A stretch of DNA of 25,055 bases, taken from Saccoglossus kowalevskii (Eukaryota > Hemichordata > Enteropneusta > Harrimaniidae). Position numbers and translations under genes: made by a program. Position 1 is the first letter of the stretch; the number at the start of each line of letters is the position of its first letter. Where the stretch lies: assembly GCF_000003605.2 (NCBI RefSeq), contig NW_003140814.1, forward strand, positions 963,725-988,779, written 5' to 3'. This document shows positions 1 through 10,444 of the stretch, one piece after another. The notes under the pieces were generated by a model. That model saw nothing but the letters and a program-made list of their open reading frames with translations, was not told where the DNA came from and made no database searches.

Positions 1-57
1 CAGATTTAACTTTATGTTTATTACAAATAGTACAATTATAATTGTAAATGAACCCAC

Positions 58-299
58 CTTCTCAAATGGAAACACTGAATCAATTTTTGGTTTGATTTTT
101 CCCGCTCTAAACATCTCTAAAAGAGCTGTAATTCCTTCTTTGATCAGATCTTTTTCCTCCTGTAACATTCCAAGATGAAATCCACAGACGGATTTGTTGG
201 CTTTTATCAAGGTCATACCATGGAATGATGGCATTTGGAACCAATTTTTTGCCAAGTTCCAAATTTTGCGATGTTCACCGATAACAAAGTTTGCCCCAC
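58..299 (-). CDS. VAT1: VAT1 coding exon 5 (residues 254-334)
   Basis: Acceptor CTTTCTTTCAG|GTGGGG and donor TTTGAGAAG|GTGGGT bound 242 bp, phase 1 in and phase 0 out. The exon encodes FVIGEHRKIWNLAKNWF, IKANKSVCGFHLGM and IKPKIDSVFPFEK, all characteristic of the VAT1 C-terminal half. The following exon is outside the window; only 57 bp of intron are visible. Confidence 0.94.
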
Positions 300-3200
300 C
301 TGAAAGAAAGCTACTTATTGATGAGTTGGCAATAATAACTTGAACAAAATTAGAAACACATCATTAAAAATTGGAGTATAGGTATAACCAATGTGTCATT
401 TTTATCTAGTAAAAAAGTTTTATTTCTGGACCGAAATTTCAAGGTGCACTTTTATTTACAATTAATTATCTGTATCTTAATGTCACATCATAAAATAAAC
501 CTGCATGACTTTTCAATAAATTCTTAAGAGATTTTTTTCAAGACATAGATGATATGAAATATAAATTACAAAAATGTACATGTACATCCATGTCTTCCAA
601 ATAAACACATAAAGGAAATGTATTCAAAAGGCGGCAGTCGTCGTGCCGCGTCCTGTTCGATATGGGACTCATAACGACGTTTACAATGCTTGTAAAATAC
701 ATTGTTTATTTACATGAAATTTGAACACGCTCTGCGCGACGACCACCACCCTTTAAGCTTTGCCTGTATAAGAAATTCAGATTTGTGAGGCGAGTTATAT
801 TTTAAGACAGATTTTGCTGCAAAGAAGATCTTTAGCAAGGTTGACCATTATTTGCGATTCATGTGTAGAAATTATGTACCGAATATTATATAAGCTAAGT
901 AACTTGACTCATAGAATGTAAAATACTTTATTTTGGCTGGATTTACTTTTACTTTTTCACTGATTTGTGACAAGTTGAATGTAAATTAAGGGAAATAGGG
1001 CATATTCACTGTATTTTATTTTCACTGAATCATCCGTTAGGCGAAAATAAGTTCCAAGCGAAAATAAAGTATTTTGCAGTAATACGCCGAAATAATTTTA
1101 GCATGGTAGCTCATACTATATTGTTTTTTCTAAATTTGCAGCTAGTTAAGTCACTTTGAAACAACCAAGGATGCTTTTCATTAAACTGTATTTTTATGAC
1201 CTATAGTGTTTATCTATTGGATTCGTTCTCCACTATGAGCATGTTGCATAATATGCATGACGACAGTGGCACTAGACGTACAAGCTAACTTCTATACACC
1301 ATCTTTCATTTCATGCATAAAAATGTTTGCGATATTGCACTAAATGTTGGCAGTAAATACCGTAATATGGCATCTAAAAGGCTAAGTGTCTAAAATCTGT
1401 ATATTTCCGTTCCCATGGGACAAAAAAAACATGTAATATATAAAAAAAACTTGATATGTTACACATTAACAGAAAAGTCTGCATTACACAATTAAGAGAT
1501 TAAAAACGATGACAACTCATTATTGCGTGATAACGGGGCAAGGACGGGGATCAATATGTGCAATAATGTTTAAGACACAGTCACGCTCATTTTTTGGACA
1601 AACATCTCTGCCCGAGCCCTGTTGTCATGCAATAATGAGCATTGAGGAGTCTTTTTTTTGTTTCAATTATACCGGTAATACCCTGAAATTTTGATAAATT
1701 TTACACGCAGTGGTATCTTGAGAGAAACGAAAGCAGACAGCATGCAAAAACACAGGGATAGGTATTTTTTTAGATGAAAATAACTGATTTTTTACCATGG
1801 AAAAATCATGGAGGGTTTATTGTTTAAAATTTTCATACATGTTTGAGGAAACATTGGTCATGGCTGAGTCATGCACTCTAGTTTGAACGTTCGTACATTG
1901 ACCTCGATTACTGACATTTTATTGTCTGATGTCAAAGCCGCACACGATACTGACAGAGTGATGGCAACACAACATTTCAATAATGAGGAACGAGTGATCC
2001 ACCTATCAGTGTTAAGTTATTACGCGTACTGAGGTATACGTGCAGTACGGTATGTAATTATTAAATCAATCATTAAAATACATGTACTGACCATAGTCAG
2101 TCAACTCTGTCATTGCAGAAGTGGATATGCTACTATACTATCAACAAAATATATTAAATATATCTTAAAATACTGTAAAATACTTTATTTTAGCTGGAAT
2201 TAATTTTTGCTGAAAAGAGTTTTTTGGTATTTTCACTGATTTTAAAATTAATTCCAAGCGAAAATAAAGTATTTTACAGTAAGCTACATTGTAGATAAAA
2301 CATTATATCTGTATTCCTGTATTTTAATTTTGTAATAAATATTTTTAATTTATTTAAGTATTTTCAATTTATTTAAACGTAAAAACTTTTTCACACCTTT
2401 GATGTAAAGTTCACATGGCATATTGGATGTCTTGCCGATGGTCACCCAGATATAGAGTCAAAGTACTCCAACAACACACTAGACGTTAGTAACTATATTT
2501 CAAATTCTCAAATTCTGAAAATGACTACTAATTTTGGAGCGAACAGACAAAACTTGAGTCAATTTTCATTTTTTAATCAAAAAAGTTTAGCTAATATTAT
2601 CCCAATCCCCTGAGAGGAAATGCAGATTATAAATATAAATATTTTGTTAATTTGTGATGAAAATAGGGAACAGGTGGTGAAAAGTTAAGACTATCAATAC
2701 AAATGGTGATGACTAATACACATTACATTTCCATTCCATTGTATAACTCTAATGTTGCTTGGTTTTAATGATTGTTTGAAATATGTGCAAGTATTTAAAA
2801 AAAATGATTTGTGTGGAGTAGAAGGCATTAAGGGAAATAATATTTTATTCATTTCCTGTTTTTAAGTTGTTGGTATTCCTGACATGTACCGGTAACGACA
2901 AAAATAGGCCAGTCAAATTATGGTACCGGTAATGTTGTCTAAGCCCAAAATAAACTGCAACAGAAGCTATTTCCACTGTTTTGTAATAGTAAAACACAAG
3001 TTAGTACCCGGTACCGTATATGTATATTAGGCTATGTTTTTCTTAATGAAATTTATGAAATTCAACCAAAAAATATACCCCACGTCCCAACAATCTTGCT
3101 TTTTAGGTACACTATGATGTCTTGTATTTTGTTAATTGATATTCCAGTGTATTTTTAACCTGCTAAAAATATCATTTGAAATTAATGTAAATTTTAATTC

Positions 3201-6200
3201 TGAACTAAAATAAAGATTACTAATATACATCTATAACTGTAACCTTAATTTTGCAGTATTGCACTGGGTATTTTCATCCTGCCATATTAGGAAACGCTAA
3301 TACATGTACCAAAAATGGAACGATTATGTGCGCAAGCATCCTCTAATAATAAAAAACAAACATGGCTGCCCCCAGGGTTTTTACTAAAATCACACGAAGA
3401 AGTTCACTAAATCTAAACGTTTTAGATATCGGCATTTCCATGATGTATTCCTGGGAGAAAAAGATGTATAATAATAAGGTTATTACGAAAATACTGCAAA
3501 GTACCAGTATGCACTCAGACAGTGCATGTCAGTTGATACTCCCACTGTACTGTCTTCGTGCATACTTTGCAGTATCCTCATAATAACCTCATAGTAGTAC
3601 ATTTTGTGATATACTGTCATGCTGGTTTTGAAAGTTGTTATTTATACTTAATCATCAACTCCTATTCACACTACTCTAAATTATTATTTATAGCACAAAA
3701 GAAAGGTATTTTCATGTTTATTGATAATTCAATATATTTTCCCATTGATGGCCACTATTCAGTAATTTGTAGAAGAGGCCATTTCTTTAAACTGTATGAA
3801 ATGCTTTTTGAAAGTCAATAAATACAGTTTATCATTCAACTTGTATTTGGTGACAATAGTTTTCCAAATAAAAAAATTGGTCTGCAGTATGATGATCTTA
3901 ATGAAAACCTGCCAGGCTATTATGTAAAACATTATTGGTTCCAATAAAGTGACTAAGTCTATTATTTATACTAAAAAAACTTTTCCAACATAACTAGAAA
4001 CTATTATTCCTCTGATCTGATCTGACACCTTTTATAAAAATGTGAGAAATGATAAATATACATGTGTCTGGGTAAGTTCAAAATTAGAATAGTTTTTTAG
4101 TGGATTTTTAGAAAATCATAAATTTACTTAATCATTTCTGAGCAGAATCCATCATAATCTGATGCTTTTTTATTCTTAATTTGTTTAATTGCAATTTTGC
4201 TATTTTTCTCATTTAATGGATTCCAGATCATTGATTTTTGAGACTAAACTACTGTGGAAATCATTATCTTCATCTTTATTTATTTAGTTCAACTTTAGTT
4301 TGCATTGGTTTATGTTGCGTATTACTGTAAAATCTGTATTATAAGCGGCGGCTTCTATTAAAATGGTACAAAGCAACAGAAATGCGGCTTCTATTAAATT
4401 TTTGGCTCTCAATTGTTCAAAAAGAATGAATGCGGCTTCTATTAGGGATGCGGCTTCTAATACAGATTTTACAGTACTAGTTTTAGAAACTTTTAATTCA
4501 TTAACGATTTTCCAGAAGTGCATGCATTGGATCAGTTGTTTTCAAAATTTAAAATATATTTACAATCATATTTTCTGCTTTATATTTCTTTTTCTCAAAT
4601 GGATATTCACTAATTAATTAGACTTATATAACAAGTGACCATCATTTTGGTTTGTTCAAATAAACCTGTCTATAAAAGACAAAATGACGGGAAATGATTA
4701 CATGCATCTTTTACACTAATCTCTACACTGGCATTTTCAATTTAATCAAATCAAAAAAGCTTTCTTCATCTTCAAATATCAGTTGAAAAATTTTCCCCTT
4801 AATTTGAGAAATTATTGTTTTCACAACTGATAAATGGGAGTCTAATGTTTATATTAGACAATATTTATTGACACAACTATTTGCATATTCATGAGCGTCT
4901 TTATGTTGCTACGTCATCAGTTTTTTCAAGCTGTACACGTGCTTGATAAATAGCCATTTGGTAGTCACTTTTTGTTTGACTGTAGCTAGTGTAGCATTGT
5001 GATAGTAGTTGCTGGTAGATCTCATTGACACATTCGCTGATAGCACCTAAAGTAATAATTGCAGATAAATATATTGGCCAGGAAAATATATTTGTTTCTG
5101 GTCGCTGCATTTGTAAATATTATGAAAATAAAAAACAAAAAATGGCCGTCATGACACCATTTTATTGAAGATTGCAGGACCAGAATAAATATTTTTGTTA
5201 AACAACATCTGATAAGAAATATTCCTCATCAATCAATTTTCCACAGTTTGTAGTTTTTTGTAGTTGGTGCTGTCATCATTGTTCCTTTGTCAAACAGAGT
5301 AAACATTTGAGTTTTCTGATACTGTTCAACTGTAGATTTTGTTATCATTAGTTTGACGATTCAAAACAACATGACTGAGTTTATAAGTTAATAATTACAT
5401 AATATTCCTCTTTATGAGTAAACTGCCGGGTCAACGCACTTCAGTGACATAAGCAAATATATACACAGTACAAGAAAACACTTGCACACAAACACACAAT
5501 TCATTTCTATAGACATTTTAGGTATTGGTTTCCCAGGAAACGTATTGTTCCTAAACGATTTTAAAATCTTGAAAAACACTTGCTCAAAGTCAATACAGAA
5601 CCATGTCAATATGGAGAAAGCAATTCACCCCTGCATAGTGCAGACTGTTAGGACAACAGACAACATGCAAAGGCATGTCAATATTAGTTGTTAATTATTT
5701 AATACAGTGTGCTATTGAGTATTATGTAAATAACCCCTCCTGTTATTCTTATTTCATATTTAATTGGAAGATGCTGACACACCCTTGGTGTTTATAATTG
5801 AAGAAACGAGTTCCTTTTGTGCACCCCCCCCCCACCCCTAACTATATTGCCCACATCCAGTTTGTATTTGGTTACACCTATGCCCCCTCCGGATAACTGT
5901 AAGTGTCCTTAGGAAGGACATATATGGTACAATTTAATTGTGAAGCACTTTAGGGTAGGGTTAGGATTAGGATTAGGGGTGGAGGATACAAAAGATCTCT
6001 TTTCAATAACTTATTCAGTACAAAATAAAAAAAAATTCAATAAGATTTAGGATGTATACAGAGAATTTCATGGAAGCATGAATTTTTTTTATAAAAATTT
6101 ATGAAATATTTTACCTTTGAAGACTCTCACAATTCATTAAATCCAAAAAATGCTAAATAAATAATGCTCATTACCCATGAGCCTTTGCAGGTTTCCTTCA

Positions 6201-9200
6201 GTCATACCGTTGGTTGATTTATTGCCAAGAATCAGTTAACAGGTCAGGCTGTTTCCACCATCATTTGAAATATTTATGCCTTTATGAAATTCACTGTAGA
6301 ATTCAGTTAATTCCAAAACTTTTTTTCTCTACAGGATGAATTGAACAAATAATATTGCACACAATGCATGAACCTTAACTTCAGTTACCATGGTGACAAA
6401 AAATGAGCAGTATACTTACCAAAAACAATTATTTTACCCATTGGCTTTAACAATTCGTATCCCTTCTTTGTGTCTTTGCCTCCCAATGGATCCAACACGA
6501 TATCCACACCTACAATTGTACATTGGATATAAAAATAAAGAAATAATAAATGCATGGTCATATTCTAGGAATCTGATTTGGTTACTATGGTTACTGTGAT
6601 GTTATCTTGAAATCAATTGCTCAAGAGAAAAGTTATATATACATGTAGCTACCGGCATTGTATAGATCTTAAGAATTTGTCAAATCTGTCATGTTTCCTA
6701 AAAGACAATACCTATCGTACATTATCATCTGCTGGCACTGTAAACCATTATTTGTTATTAATATCAATTTTTGCAATATTACAAATAACATGGTTACGGT
6801 ACATTATGTCAGGGAACAGTGGACGCTAAGATGGGGGAAAATCCAACAATATTTGTGGGGTGAAAACGAGTATTGTTGCAGTCTTGCTCTCAAAAAATGG
6901 CAAAATTTTACGAAAGCCACTGCAACTAACTGCTTCTCTGGTAAATGTTTACTACTACGAAATTGGGAGAGTTCTCAAATTAACTAAAATTAAATTTATT
7001 TATTTATTTATTGCTCAACTGCTGGCCTGGAACTGAGTCTAAATACTCAAGAGATGTTCCATACAATGTATCAATATCATTATGCAAATAACTAAACTAA
7101 AATGTCATAGCCTCAAATCATTACACCAGTAAATATTTTCCTTTATGCAGTATGTCTTGGTACTCGGCATATGAATCAACCTCCATGCTTACTTTACAAC
7201 TATTCATTTTCACTGGCATTTAATTACATTATTTATTAATGCTTTGAGCGATTTCACAGGGTTTTAAGTTCATAAACTTGGCAGGAAAACAACAAGCTTT
7301 ATTGTTATTTTACAAGTTCATGTGAATTTAATGTAGCGTATTTACGTATTGGCGAAAATAGCGAAATTAAAATCCAGCGAATAATTAATGTGTTATTTGT
7401 AACCATCAAATAACCATGATTAAACAGATTTGTCACATGGCTGTCGCAAATTGCAAAAGTTTCAGCCAATCAAATTGCTGTACTGAATATTGGTATGCAT
7501 GAATTCATTTGAGGTCAATTTGTCACAGTCAAAGATAACCGCATAAATTCTAGAATGCTCATTGGGCAATTCAGCACAGCCGAAATACAAAATACTAATT
7601 TTTTGATATTTTCTGAAAATTATGACTTAGCAAGATGCTGACCTTTTGGGGCTATTCTGAGTACTTCTTGTTTGTAGTCTTTTGTTCTATAGTCTATCGG
7701 ATGTGTGATTCCATTTGCTTTGATGGCATCATGTTTATGCTCTGACGAAGTACCGAATGTAGTTACATTTGGAACTGTCTGGCATATCTGTGCAGCGGCA
7801 AAACCTACACCACCTTAGAGTAAAGAAATACAATATATTTATTAACCAAGGATACATTGTCATATATTATTATTATTATACTGACACTCGTAAATTATTG
7901 AACAATATTTTATCATCAAGTTTTTTATTTAAAAATAAGTGTGAGAAAGAAATTATTCCCAGAAATGTGTGAAGACAGTGTGTGATTTGATTCATGTACG
8001 ATTCGCATATGATTTGTGTATTATTCCTGTACAATTGATTTACCATTCATACTCCTATTAAAATAACTATAATTTATGCAAACGTTTATATATAGCAATT
8101 TGGGACAATGTACCGGTAACAATATATTTTTAGGAATTCTCTGTTTTGAAATCCACATGTTGGGCTCAAACCCCACCAAAACTAGTTTAAAACATGATAA
8201 ATGTGTAAAAAATATATCAAAGTCTCAAACTATCCCCATGATATTTTTATTTATATTTATTGCCCTGTAGCTCTGGTTGTATAACCTTGATTTTCTTAGA
8301 AAATTTTACCATGATTCCTATTTTGACGCACAAATATTGTTACATTACCTCAGCATGTGCATGACTTTTAATTGAAGTTCAAAAATGTCAATTGTATAAT
8401 ATGTAATGTATGTGAACTGTACATGAATCAAACCTACGTCCTCTTCACATTCAAAACCAAAATAAAAAAATTGCTGCAAAATTTGCCAGTGTCTATAACG
8501 ACAACATTCCGTATCGGAAATAAACAAGAAAAATTTATCCTGCACATTATGTGCAAGGTTAGACAATAGCCTTTATGCATGACCTCTAAAAAGGTGAACA
8601 TCCTGGTATTTTCGGGGTGCAATTTTACTATCAATAAGAATATCTCAATTATTGTTCCCAAAAATGCAGGCAGTTCTGTTGGAATTGCAATCTGATTAAA
8701 ATAAGATCCCATTTCCAGTTTTATTTTTCAGCTTTCATTTTTTTAAATATTTATTTTTATATTTTACTTTATTTTATTTGATTTTATTATTTATTTGCTG
8801 GCATTTTTTTTACAAGTTTTGTTAATCTCGAAATCTCACAAGGTATGTGGGATAGTTAAAGTAATACAAACTAAAATGTATGTAATACATGTAGTAATAT
8901 AAAAAATAATGAAATAATACAAATTTATAGTAAAAATAAAATAAAATATATAAAATTTAATTAAATTCATGCTGTACAATACATCATATTTCAATTAAAT
9001 TGTTGCAAGTTTAGAAATAATACACCTTGAACTTTCCAGGATGCATAACCTTTCATGGTCGTGCATAAGACACATTTTACCTGCTGCCATGTGAATAAGC
9101 ACACTTCTATTGGGTCGTAAATTGGCTAAATCAAAAAGCATAAAATAAGCTGTCAGATAATTGACAGGTATTGCAGCGGCTTCTTCGAAACTCATCTCAT

Positions 9201-9948
9201 CAGGAAATTCAAAACACTGATCAACTGGTAATGTAACATATTCAGACCACAATCCAGATTTGCTCATGCAAATAACACGTGCACCAACCTAGAAAAATAA
9301 ATTAATGTAGTAAGGGGTGTGGCAGTAGATTTAGGAGAGAGGGGAAACCCTTTAAAAAAAAAAAAGTGTTACAGGGAAATTAATATTTCTGAACACACGC
9401 TTAATGAAGAAAACCAACAACAAAATTTACAACAAAATCATCCTAAAATAAAAAATAAAATAAAAAAATTGCTCTGTATTTCTAATGATTAACTGTATAA
9501 TGTAAAAGTGTGTATATATTTTCCAATTGAATAATTATTTGAAAAATGGTCATATACAATTGGGACTTCTGACAATTCATTCTAGCGGTTTTTTTTTTGG
9601 TTTTTTTTGTTGGTTTTTTTGTTTTTTTTTGAGAAAAAAATAATGCTAGTGTCTTACCTTTGGACCCGTAACACCAAGGCCCAGCTTCACAACTACCCCC
9701 GAGCATTCATAGCCGAGCACTGCTGGCAATGTTGGACGAGGAAAATAAAGTCCCTGTCGCGCTGAAATTTCCGCGAAATTCAGTCCACATGCTTTAACTT
9801 CAACTAGTATTTCGCCCTCTTCTGGCACTGGCACCGACTTTTGCCATGTCTGGAGTTTATCATAACCTCCAAACCCTACCAGGACAATTGTTTTGGAAAG
9901 TTTGTCCAAATTCTCTTGTGCCGCTTCGGATGCGCGTTTCTCATCCAT
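58..9948 (-). CDS. VAT1: VAT1-like quinone oxidoreductase-type protein, partial (exons 1-5)
   Basis: The joined exons 9658..9948, 9081..9288, 7643..7813, 6420..6509 and 58..299 read open for 334 residues. Intron phases are 0, 1, 1 and 1, and the last exon ends in phase 0. The product matches synaptic vesicle membrane protein VAT1, a zinc-free medium-chain dehydrogenase/reductase related to zeta-crystallin quinone oxidoreductases. The family is linked to vesicle and mitochondrial membranes. A GroES-like N-terminal domain (about residues 18-150, with GYECSGVVV near residue 80) precedes a Rossmann fold with AAGGVG at 165-170. The VAT1-typical stretches GITHPIDY and SVCGFHLG follow. Vertebrate VAT1 has about 390-420 residues, so roughly 50-60 C-terminal residues should lie left of the window. 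The start ATG at 9946-9948 has A at -3 and G at +4. The gene is divergent from the RND gene. A VAT1L-type paralogue is not excluded. Family assignment is firm; function is inferred from the family. Confidence 0.95.
627..754. mobile_element. short inverted-repeat element (MITE candidate)
   Basis: A 128-bp GC-richer patch in an AT-rich intron has imperfect terminal inverted repeats of about 32 bp. The left end AAAGGCGGCAGTCGTCG mirrors the right end CGACGACCACCACCCTTT, and both arms continue to GTTC. No coding capacity and no clear target-site duplication are visible. Confidence 0.6.
914..1081. mobile_element. MITE family A, copy 1 (degraded)
   Basis: The left end TGTAAAATACTTTATTTT and right end AAAATAAAGTATTTTGCAG are inverted and match the copies at 2171-2281 and 19656-19821. 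The interior is about 100 bp and noncoding. The left-most bases have decayed, so the start is approximate. Confidence 0.75.
2171..2281. mobile_element. MITE family A, copy 2 (best preserved)
   Basis: This 111-bp element is nearly all inverted repeat. About 38 bp at each end pair with one mismatch and one indel, starting TACTGTAAAATACTTT and ending AAAGTATTTTACAGTA. Flanking TA dinucleotides at both ends fit a TA target duplication, as in Tc1/mariner-type MITEs. The superfamily is inferred. Confidence 0.85.
3472..3592. mobile_element. foldback/MITE-like inverted repeat, about 120 bp
   Basis: AGGTTATTACGAAAATACTG at the left pairs with CAGTATCCTCATAATAACCT at the right, about 30 bp with a few mismatches and extended by GCAAAGTA. 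Weaker pairing (GCACTCAGACAGT against ACTGTCTTCGTGC) continues inside, so almost the whole unit can fold. No target duplication is evident. Confidence 0.65.
4323..4476. mobile_element. MITE with repeated GCGGCTTCTATTA modules
   Basis: This 154-bp unit has perfect 19-bp terminal inverted repeats, TACTGTAAAATCTGTATTA and its exact complement. Three exact copies of GCGGCTTCTATTA (4348, 4384, 4432) and one variant (4450) lie inside in the same orientation. The ends resemble those of MITE family A (TACTGTAAAAT), suggesting mobilisation by a related transposase. Open frames crossing the unit on both strands are probably by-products of the modular spacing. Confidence 0.85.
4864..4869 (-). terminator. 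AATAAA poly(A) signal behind the candidate alternative exon
   Basis: The plus-strand TTTATT reads AATAAA on the minus strand, 31 bp past the stop at 4901. Such hexamers are common by chance in AT-rich sequence, so it only supports the exon call in combination. Confidence 0.35.
4901..5046 (-). CDS. candidate alternative last exon of VAT1 (or exon of a nested gene)
   Basis: Inside VAT1 intron 4, on the same strand, an acceptor-like ATTATTACTTTAG|GTGCTA opens a frame of 47 residues plus the split codon. The frame contains ECVNEIYQQLLSQCY and ends EKTDDVAT at a TAA. It starts in phase 1, exactly what exon 4 (ending ...TTTG) requires. AATAAA lies at 4864-4869 on the same strand, about 32 bp beyond the stop. 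If used, it would replace the C-terminal part of VAT1 after IIVFG with a polar, helix-prone tail. I recognise no family. It may instead be a fortuitous frame; the ATG at 5108-5110 would allow a 69-residue free-standing reading. Confidence 0.4.
5941..5985 (+). repeat. degenerate telomere-like (TTAGGG-related) tract
   Basis: The run TTTAGGGTAGGGTTAGGATT continues as AGGATTAGGGGTGG. It reads as a short array of TTAGGG variants. A smaller TAGGGTTAGGGTAG lies near 19298. Confidence 0.4.
6420..6509 (-). CDS. VAT1: VAT1 coding exon 4 (residues 224-253)
   Basis: A 90-bp exon lies between acceptor CAATTGTAG|GTGTGG and donor GTTTTTG|GTAAGT, phase 1 both sides. It encodes GVDIVLDPLGG and ELLKPMGKIIVFG, the cofactor-domain core that follows the substrate loop in VAT1. 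It could splice either to exon 5 (58..299) or to the candidate alternative exon at 4901..5046, since both take the same phase. Confidence 0.93.
6510..7642. other. VAT1 intron 3, about 1.1 kb
   Basis: No exon is visible. Around 7331-7386 the sequence GGCGAAAATAGCGAAATTAA resembles the interior of the family A MITEs and may be an eroded repeat. Nothing else is recognised. Confidence 0.7.
7643..7813 (-). CDS. VAT1: VAT1 coding exon 3 (residues 167-223)
   Basis: Acceptor TTTACTCTAAG|GTGGTG and donor CCAAAAG|GTCAGC bound 171 bp in phase 1. The exon completes the Rossmann motif AAGGVG and gives FAAAQICQTV, TTFGTSSEHKHDAIKANG and GITHPIDYR. The donor GTCAGC departs from the GTRAGT consensus, but reading frame and protein similarity support it. 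Confidence 0.93.
7814..9080. other. VAT1 intron 2, about 1.3 kb
   Basis: No exon is visible. The stretch from about 8725 to 8990 is extremely AT-rich (runs of ATAAAATA and TTTATTTT types). The small overlapping frames around 8345-8712 show no family resemblance. Confidence 0.7.
9081..9288 (-). CDS. VAT1: VAT1 coding exon 2 (residues 98-167)
   Basis: The exon lies between acceptor TTTTTCTAG|GTTGGTGC and donor GCAGCAG|GTAAAATG, phase 0 in and phase 1 out. It encodes VGARVI, the family-typical SFEEAAAIPVNYLTAY helix and VLIHMAA. The latter leads into the nucleotide-binding glycine motif completed by exon 3. Confidence 0.95.
9289..9657. other. VAT1 intron 1, 369 bp, with poly-T/G tract
   Basis: The intron includes an A-run near 9353-9365 and a T-rich simple repeat with scattered G at about 9586-9640. 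On the coding (minus) strand the latter is A-rich and lies just after the exon 1 donor. No other feature is seen. Confidence 0.8.
9658..9948 (-). CDS. VAT1: VAT1 coding exon 1 (residues 1-97)
   Basis: The exon starts MDEKRASEAA and runs to GVTGPK, then meets the donor AAAG|GTAAGAC in phase 0. It encodes the N-terminal tail and most of the GroES-like domain. The cysteine and histidine set of zinc-binding alcohol dehydrogenases is not seen, as expected for this branch. Confidence 0.95.
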
Positions 9949-10444
9949 TCTTTAGTCAGGTGACTAAATTAAACTTTGAACTCAGTCATAGTTCATCGAC
10001 CTTGCAGTACGCTATCAGACCAGACAACTCCACAAACACAAGAATATCGTTGGAAATTGGTATCTAAATGGGTACTTCGAAAATTTTCTGCGGTTTGAAT
10101 TTAAATAAAATTCGTACAATAAACATAAACTAAGGTAAAAAACACGTTTTTTTTGTTTTTGTTTTTTTAACAAGCTAAATTAGGATATTACATCATGCAG
10201 CAGCCGAAATGGCTTCGGTAGGCGTCAGAATGGAACAGAGCATTATGCAAATATAAAATAACGTCACCTGATTGGTCAACTGGATGCAGAGCTTCCCTTC
10301 TGATCTCACAAGCGCAAGGCATTACAGGTTGATCCTTTGAACGAACAGAAGCTATATTCATGTTTTGCGCAGTATCTATGTGAAATAACCCCAAAACTGG
10401 TGTGAAATTACTACACAGCCAAGTATATACCACAGAAAAGCAAA
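9949..10444. promoter_or_regulatory. bidirectional promoter region between VAT1 and RND
   Basis: The 496 bp between the two start codons must contain both 5' UTRs and both core promoters, unless upstream non-coding exons exist. The region shows a compact group at 10261-10280: ACGTCA (half CRE), CACCTG (E-box) and ATTGG (inverted CCAAT box). No convincing TATA box is positioned for either gene. Transcription start sites cannot be read from sequence alone. Confidence 0.65.
10261..10280. promoter_or_regulatory. CRE half-site / E-box / inverted CCAAT cluster
   Basis: ACGTCA, CACCTG and ATTGG fall within 20 bp, 165-185 bp upstream of the RND ATG and about 315-330 bp upstream of the VAT1 ATG. CCAAT and CRE elements are common in divergent promoters. 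Activity here is inference. Confidence 0.35.

Larger units (their letters stand above)
300..6419. other. VAT1 intron 4, about 6.1 kb, repeat-rich
   Basis: No further VAT1 exon is needed to join exons 4 and 5. The intron contains inverted-repeat elements at 627-754, 914-1081, 2171-2281, 3472-3592 and 4323-4476, and a candidate alternative last exon at 4901-5046. A C-run lies near 5823-5833, with degenerate TTAGGG-like repeats near 5950-5982. The remainder is AT-rich sequence in which I see nothing recognisable. Confidence 0.85.

Noticed and set aside
4284-4617. Overlapping frames on both strands with LIEAA / NAAS repeats
   Set aside because: They come from the GCGGCTTCTATTA modules of the MITE at 4323-4476, not from a gene.
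6691-6987. 98-codon plus-strand frame in VAT1 intron 3 region
   Set aside because: It has no recognisable motifs, poor exon signals, and overlaps another unsupported frame.
8345-8712. Three overlapping small frames in VAT1 intron 2
   Set aside because: They are mutually overlapping, on both strands, AT-rich and without domain resemblance.
8725-8990. Extremely AT-rich stretch as a replication origin or matrix-attachment region
   Set aside because: Base composition alone is not evidence, and no consensus element supports either idea.
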